From Metallyticus violacea (Eukaryota > Arthropoda > Insecta > Mantodea > Metallyticidae): a stretch of 64,000 nt of DNA. Below are positions 57,501 through 64,000 of this stretch, piece after piece. Location of the stretch: NCBI GenBank assembly GCA_030762175.1, contig CM060831.1, forward strand, positions 137,992,001 through 138,056,000, given 5' to 3'. Every line of letters begins with the position of its first letter. Positions within the stretch are counted from its first letter, which is position 1. The translations under genes were made by a program, and so were the position numbers. The notes beneath the pieces are model-generated. The model worked only from the letters and a program-made list of their open reading frames with translations, made no database searches and was not told the origin of the DNA.

Positions 57501-58830
57501 TTCCTCGGACATTCATAAAAAGTGTAGGCAAAAGAAAAGGAGTGTAGGTGCTGTACTTTAACTTTATAAACTAGAGCACAGGAATGTCCATTTAATACTA
57601 CTATGAAATTATTGTAGACGAATTGACTTGAGCACTAACTTTAATTTGAATTAATTACATTTTAATTGTGCATGTTAATAGTGTCTAGTCTCTGCTCCTC
57701 AAAATGGTTGAGCTAATTCCGAAATAGGCAATTTTGTTGTTACTATGATCTTCAACTATTTAGCGACCTTTCCCTCAACTTGGCAACTCTGCTTTCATAT
57801 GTAGATCTTCACCCAGGCAGTTCTAAGAAACTGATTCAGGCTTGTTGCGATCTAGGTGTTTCATTGAGACTGCTGACATGTTAACATCGTTGCTCCTCGG
57901 GTTGCACGGGGACTTCAGTGTCATACCTCTACAACGGCCAAGTCAATACTGAAATACTGGACATTAGTGGCTGCATTTCCGCCGATACACAGCGGCCAGT
58001 AATAAAACTTTCAATCAAACAATTGCTAGTAGTCGAACTACATAGTTGGTTTACTAAAATCTATTTTAATATAAAAAATATAATTACAAAGAATTAAAAA
58101 TGGCGAAATTTACTGCTCAAAATTGCCAAAGATACGCACTTTTATTAAAAATGATTTCTTTTAATTTAAGGGAAGAACTAGTTGATAACTGATGCTATTA
58201 TTAGGTATTAAGAATTGAGGGTGCACCCTGAATGTTATACGCTTATGTCACATTTTTACTTCTGGGTAGAAGCTTTTAAAAAAATTGTTAATAGCCATTG
58301 GCAAACAGTGTATCACAAAAATGTATATTTGTTCTTTCATAGAGATTGATATATGTGCAATTACGAATACAATTTCATATTTTGAATTTTTCTTTAATTT
58401 TAAACCGTTGAATAGTGTAAACTTTTCTTTAAGCGATTTCAAATCTTGAAATATGTTTACAAAACCAAAAAGCAACTCTTTTCCCTATATCAGATGCATA
58501 CCTGCTGAAATCTTAAATACTGGATCTTTCATTGTTTTGTCGCCCGTTTCACGGTAACTGGCGGATCAGCAATCAGCGCAGTTAACTCCCGGCAAAGCGA
58601 TATAACATCCGCGCAACTGTACAATTTCTCGAAAATGCAAGATAAACACATACCTTATGACATAAGTTTTGGCAAATGTCCTGTAACATCCACACATTTT
58701 TGACATTTTCTTAGAAAGTCATTTATATGCATAGTTTATCTTCCGAATTGATCTCCTGATTCTTTCATTCGTTGGGATTTGTTTAATACACTTCAGACAC
58801 TTTTCAACTTTCTCACATAAATACGTCAAT
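54590..58830. other. No gene recognised
   Basis: About 4.2 kb. The first 60 bp may hold the displaced 5' end of the DDE relic. A possible degenerate tRNA-like box B (gaggtttgaatcgc) lies near 55,605-55,620. Otherwise no coding signature or identified repeat; base composition resembles the flanks. Confidence 0.4.
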
Positions 58831-58833
58831 TTG

Positions 58834-59110
58834 GAGGTCTAGTGGTAACCATATTTGCCCCGTACCCAAGATCACGGGTTCAATCCCGGCCAGGGTCGAT
58901 AGATTTTTTCGGGCGTAAAAATCCAAAGTATGGCTTCCTTCGGAAGGGAAGTAAAGCCGTGGGTTCGAAAAAATTTTGGCACGAAAAAGAGCCTCAAGCC
59001 TGAAAGAAGAGGCCTCTTAGCAAAATTTATCGGCCGTTACACGCCCTGAATAGAATGGGACGATGATGACCTGAGATTTTAAAGAGCGTCAGTAAATAAA
59101 CCAAATCAAC
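58834..59110 (+). repeat. SINE family A copy, sense orientation
   Basis: The only plus-strand copy and a useful reference. tRNA-like head gaggtctagtggtaaccat (box A) and cgggttcaatcccggcc (box B), then gggtcgatagattttttcgg, aagtatggcttccttcggaa, agtaaagccgtgggttcg, gagcctcaagcctgaaagaa, gaggcctctta, gatgacctgagatttt, and the end gtaaataaaccaaatcaac. Length about 277 bp. Confidence 0.88.
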
Positions 59111-59114
59111 AAAT

Positions 59115-61120
59115 GACATAAATAAAAAGCATATACTGTTAGTATGTCATGCCTGTATCTTTCTGCATTTATGATATTCTTAAAAAAAGACATGCCCTAT
59201 ATAGGGGGTAATGAATATGATAGTGTCCACCTGCAAAAATAAAATTCGGGCCACCTAAAATAAAAAGTGAAAGCTATCAATAACTATAAATATAATTACA
59301 GCAGGTATAAGTACAATGCCATACATTTCCTTGTTATATAAACAAAGATTCTTTATTATAAGATTATTAGAATAATTAATATATTCAATAAAAATTAAAT
59401 ATACTATAGTGAATGAAATTATCAATAATCATATATTTCTATCTGTTGTTTGTTATACAATTTTACTGTTCTCGCATTGAACTCTAGTGAAACTAGACCA
59501 TACTTTCTGTGATGCGAAGGTATTGATAATTTCATTGACATCATTGGATCTAGCCATTCGGTACTGAGAAGGCTGAGTTCACTAAGTCTGTCTTGGGTCA
59601 TAGAATTCAAAACACATTTTTAGAATTTATTATTATTGTTGAGATTTAACCACAAAAATTAATGGTATACTATTAATTAAATGAAATATATGACATCTGA
59701 TAGATAAAGCTACACTCTGTGAGTATTTTTAAACATTTTTAAATGTAACCATGTTTATGAACTGAGCCCCTACTATCGTATTTACATTCACTAAAATAGA
59801 GAAATAACAAAGTTTCCAGTTACATTGGGATGTTGTGCATGTTTCAATAAAACAAAAACATGTTAAGATTTAAAAATAATTGCAATGTACCAACAATAAG
59901 CAAATATACACAATCAACAATCGAAAGTTCCACTAATTTTCATTGGGTGTGAAATTTGATTTAAATGTTATTGTAGTAAAAACATGTAATGAAAAGTTGT
60001 CTGAAGATTATTACAGAGCGCTCTAACATACAAATATAATTCTCAAACAAATATTAGATTAACATTTCACATTTACTATTTTCGCGAGGATGCCTTTGTT
60101 AAATATATAAAATATATGCAACGTTATAAATACAATTTAAATACTGAATTAATTTGTTCTTTAATTTTAAAACAATATAGAGAAAATTAAACGTAAGAAC
60201 ACTTTTTAAATCAGTTTTCAAATACATTATTTGCTCCTAAAGGTCAGAGTTCCCTAAATTTAAGAAATTATTATTTTTTTATTTAAGTGGTAAAACAGGA
60301 ATTTTGTTGTGAAGAAATAAATTGCTGTCGCTAGAGGGATTTTAAAATTTACATTATTCAGGTAAACCCCTGCCCTTAATGCATTGATTTTCCCGATTTT
60401 TCAGGAGCTATTTTTTTATATTATTTAAATGGTATATTCCGAGTTGCGTTGTGATAAACAAATATTGGTGCCGGTAGAGTAATTATTCATTTCATTGGAT
60501 TTTATATTTTTGTTTTTTTTTAATTTACTGTAGTAGATGAGGAATTCGCTTAGTTTACGTATCCTGTGTGACTGAATTTTTCTGTTATTTTCTGTGCCTA
60601 GTTGATAGGATCGATGGAAATTTGAAGAAATTACTCAAAAACCGTTTTATGGGTACAACCGCAATAGCTACACTCCTTCGGAATTCGCTAAACTTGTGCT
60701 TGAATAGAAATGATTGCATAATTAAAACTACAACGGTCGAGTTGCTTCCCTCATTAAGAATGAGACATTCTTCTAACCACATTTAACACCCATTAACTGA
60801 ATGAAATTCCAGGTCAGCCAGAAAGTACTAACCACCGGGCTCAGCTCAGAGGGTGTGCAATTGTGTTTGCCACCATCGCCTATTGCTCCTATTTTTTTTT
60901 TCCAAATAAATTTAGGGTGTTGCAGCGATATGCACTTTCATGAGCCGATGGAATGCTGCTTGGTTCTGATTTTAGGCTTCGGCGCAGGTTGAAAAATGTA
61001 CCTGCAGCCGCAGCGCATATCGTTAGCCCTAGCCCGTCTTTATCTTGTTAGGGGCATGTAAGCCTCTTTAAGCTTGGAGCATTTCGGCACATTGAACCTT
61101 TCAGATGCTACTGTCTTATA

Positions 61121-61170
<50 letters not shown>

Positions 61171-62885
61171 CTGGTCTTATATGCTTCTCTGTAGTGTCTT
61201 AATGGTACGGTTTTTTCAAAGACTCCTCATGACAAAAGAACGGAATTATACTAACCCTATCCTGATGTAAAACTGTTTACCTTTTACCAACACTTTCGCT
61301 ATTCAAGTAGAGAATATTATACATTTTGAACATTTACGCATCTTTTCAATTAAAAAAAAAACTTGCTTTATAAATCATTATCTTCGATTGTAAAGTTGCA
61401 TTAACTTTCTGGGCCATATCATTGGTGTGCACACCGTAAATTTTACACAGCTGCTCTAAGGTACTTGTTTTCCAAGGACAACATAGAACCAATATGTTAC
61501 AGGCATGCATTTCTGCGTTGCTTATCAAAATGCCTGCCTAGCGCAGCTGATAGTGGTTGAATGGGTAAACCAACATTTTAATGTAGTAAAATGGTTCCAC
61601 ATCTTAAATGGGCTATCTTTAAATTTTTAACCCTAGCAAAATTTCACATTAAATTATACTGTTTGTTTTAATGCATTTTTTGATCAACCACATGAGTTGA
61701 TTTCTTGTAAACAAAGAAATATGTAGTACTAAAATGCATCTTACAATATATCGATGTATATTCTTGCCCGATTTCTCAGTAAGATCCTACGGCCTACAAC
61801 AGTTCAGGAACAACTTTATGTTCTCCGATACAAAGAACCCCTGGTAAAACCTCAACTAACATGTTCATAAAACAGGTGAAACACTGACCTTTCCGCATAT
61901 AGTTTAGATCCTAACCAAAGTGTAACACATTCGCTTTCTTTATACTATTTATGAGCACATTAAAAGCACTGGAGTCACGATCATGGTGGCAAATATAAAG
62001 AAATACACAAAGGGTGGGGAGTGTTGAATTAAAAGCAGTAACTTTGCAATTCGTTGCACTCGGCTGAACATCTTATGAGAACAGACAACATTCACTTCCA
62101 AGATCATGGAATCTTGCGACATGACTCATAAATTACCAGTACCATTCTAGTTAATGATCTTCTCCCACTACATTTTGAGTACCTAATATTTTTAATCATC
62201 AACTAAGACACGTTAATTATACTTTCTCATTTTGTTCAATACAGCAATTGCTTGGATTTCGGATCACCTATTTGTCACGTAGTCACGAGAAAATAGTAAA
62301 TTACAGTAGTACAAGTGCTTAGGCTTAATTATGCAAGCATGTTTTCACAATGCATTCATTTAATAAATATATAATCAGTCCTTGTGAGTGTATTTTTAAT
62401 CTTAATACTTCACTGACGAATTTGCCTTGAACCTGTCAAAACTTGACTGACGCATTGCCCGCTCTTTATGCACTACTATAAAATGGCAATATTGCGTACA
62501 TTGCGAGTGACATAGACAACTGACAACAAATTTGTAAAAGTCTGAAAGATTATTTAAATTTAAAAACAAATATGGGCAATAAATATTAACTTACATGTGG
62601 CCATATTACAATTTTCACAACTCAACACTAGGCACTTTCTTTTACCGCCGACAAACTTTAACAAATGTCATGCCATCCATTTAGCTGCATGTTCGAATGA
62701 AAATGTAACAGTATTACCAACAATACATAAAAAAAGTTCGGTAAAGCCAACTGTGTACGATTTGTACGATTGAATGTACGTCATCGTATGCCGTAGGGTA
62801 CGGAATCGGTCTTCGAAAATAGCTTGAAAAACAAACAAGTCAACCCGCTTCCTCAACTTGATTGCCTTCAGAATTCATACACTTG

Positions 62886-62959
<74 letters not shown>

Positions 62960-63200
62960 TAGTAATTTACTAGAACTGCAACGTTATTTAAATATGGCAT
63001 TTAAAATTAAAACAATTGTAACTAAAATCAAACTGTAAATAAAAATATAATTAATTATGGAATCATAATTTTGCATTAAAGGGAACAAGAAAGAAAATGA
63101 ACTGTGTAAAATATTTCAATCTAGTAATTGCTAAAAATCTAAGTATAGGTATTATAAAAGTTATGCTAATATTTAGTGAGGTCAAATAAATGCAACAATA
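59115..63200. other. No gene recognised; long microsatellites
   Basis: AT-rich. Contains (at)n at about 61,122-61,170 and a 69-70 bp (aat)n array at about 62,889-62,957. Small open frames (60,568-60,786; 61,346-61,528; 62,668-62,856) have no recognised signature. Confidence 0.5.
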
Positions 63201-63399
63201 ACTTTAATAATTATAAAAACAAGATTTAAAGGGAAAGTGATATGTAAAATGGCAAAACTAAAAGGATAGAAACCACGCTCAGAAGATAAAGCTAAATTAT
63301 TCAGCAATGACCACATTGATACAAAAGTATTCCTACATCAATAAAATATTTTTGGAAGAGTGATATTATTAAAGAATATTTCAGTATACAGAGAAGTCT

Positions 63400-64000
63400 A
63401 AGCAGAAAGGATTATGTTATCTCAAAGTGAAGGAAATTTTACAATAGATAGGTTTAGGAATCTTATGGATAAGTAGGGAAGACTAAAACAGAGGATTCTA
63501 GAAAGAAATAAACCTAAGATTGGAAGATATTCAGTGACAAGAAATATTTGGTAGTATGGGAGAAAACAGTTCATTGAGACTATATGGGCGAATAAAAATA
63601 GTATGGAGTAGGGAAAAATATATCAAACAATGTGATACGGCAGGTTCCGAAGGGTTTGCATGGACTAGAACTGGAGTTATGAATTTAAAAGGATTAGGAT
63701 ATGATAAAGAGGTAGAAAAATGTTCAATGTGTGCAGAAACCAATATAGATTTTCATTGTTTTATACTGTAAGCAAACAAAGTTATGGAGAGAACAGGCTT
63801 GGCAACATATATAGAAGAACTTAGTTGGGGAAATATTAATTAGAAAGATTTTAACTGTAAAAGAAGAGGAGAATATAAAAATGATAGGAAACTATTTCGG
63901 CAAAATTAGAGAGAAATGGATAAGAATGACTAAGAGAAAGTTAGAGGGAAGTAACCTTATAAGTGCAATAGGCCAGATAAGCATAAAAAAGGGTAAGATA
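63400..64000 (+). pseudogene. LINE ORF2 C-terminal part, runs off the window
   Basis: The plus-strand frame 63,556-63,771 reads LYGRIKIVWSREKYIKQCDT, AGSEGFAWTRTGVMNLKGL, then EKCSMCAETNIDFHCFIL, a Cys-Cys-His-Cys knuckle (C-x2-C ... H-C) like that near the end of many LINE ORF2 proteins. After a stop it continues KQTKLWREQAWQHI, EEENIKMIGNYFGKIREK, the usual trailing helices. Clade not assigned. Confidence 0.65.

Noticed and set aside
58834..58900. Functional tRNA gene
   Set aside because: Boxes A and B are good, but the sequence runs straight into the body of SINE family A, which has five other copies here.
61346..61528. Minus-strand frame with several cysteines
   Set aside because: No zinc-binding spacing pattern, no splice context, and the neighbourhood is non-coding.
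62889..62957. Tandem array as a CRISPR or satellite
   Set aside because: It is a plain (aat)n microsatellite without spacers.

Overview
The window is eukaryotic and almost certainly insect nuclear DNA. It is AT-rich and has spliced genes with GT-AG introns of 0.6 to 8 kb. Most of the rest is decaying transposons of insect type: many Tc1/mariner families, Penelope-like elements (PLEs), a CR1-like LINE, a piggyBac scrap and several tRNA-derived SINE families. A large-genome insect, perhaps polyneopteran (cockroach, termite or stick-insect grade), fits, but the species is a guess.

One host gene is clear. On the minus strand from about 38.5 kb to 6.4 kb lies an orthologue of the DExH-box RNA helicase DHX30. 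I can place ten exons whose splice phases all agree, giving 934 codons without a stop. They encode a short possibly mitochondrial leader, dsRBD1 (split over two exons), a low-complexity linker with an internal duplication, dsRBD2, an acidic spacer and a full set of DEAH helicase motifs (GEPGCGKS, DEAH, SAT, LPGW, ATNIAETSITI, QRRGRAGR). The C-terminal winged-helix, HA2 and OB-fold exons are not visible and probably lie beyond the left edge.

The introns of this gene are a transposon dump. Exon 10 to exon 9 (6.6-10.5 kb): an inverted pair of PLE 3' ends beside the splice acceptor, a PLE tail and a scrambled mariner. Exon 9 to exon 8 (10.8-16.6 kb): PLE, mariner, SINE and LINE relics and a 1.3 kb head-to-head PLE pair. 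Exon 8 to exon 7: a Tc1/mariner relic and a SINE. Exon 5 to exon 4 (22-30 kb): a PLE terminus, a LINE tail, a perfect 25-bp hairpin, a piggyBac relic, a run of SINEs and a 270-bp palindromic PLE insertion with a 12-bp target duplication. Exon 4 to exon 3: a mariner relic. Exon 3 to exon 2: the best-preserved PLE, with reverse transcriptase and GIY-YIG endonuclease.

The right part (39-64 kb) has no recognisable host gene. It holds a 4.4 kb CR1-like LINE on the minus strand with PHD and esterase ORF1, endonuclease/RT ORF2 and two 150-bp tandem units at its 5' end. It also holds a 1.95 kb Tc1/mariner-type element with TIRs and a TA duplication, a 1 kb element with GGGCCC-type TIRs, and a 1,328-bp mariner nested inside an older DDE transposon. 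A SINE, long microsatellites and a LINE 3' end at the window edge complete it.

The most interesting signal recurs at the PLE termini: a hammerhead-ribozyme-like core (CTGAWGA, short stem, GAAAC, with a GUH triplet usually 9 nt upstream). It appears at five or more loci, and twice the PLE ends form palindromes that put the motif on both strands.
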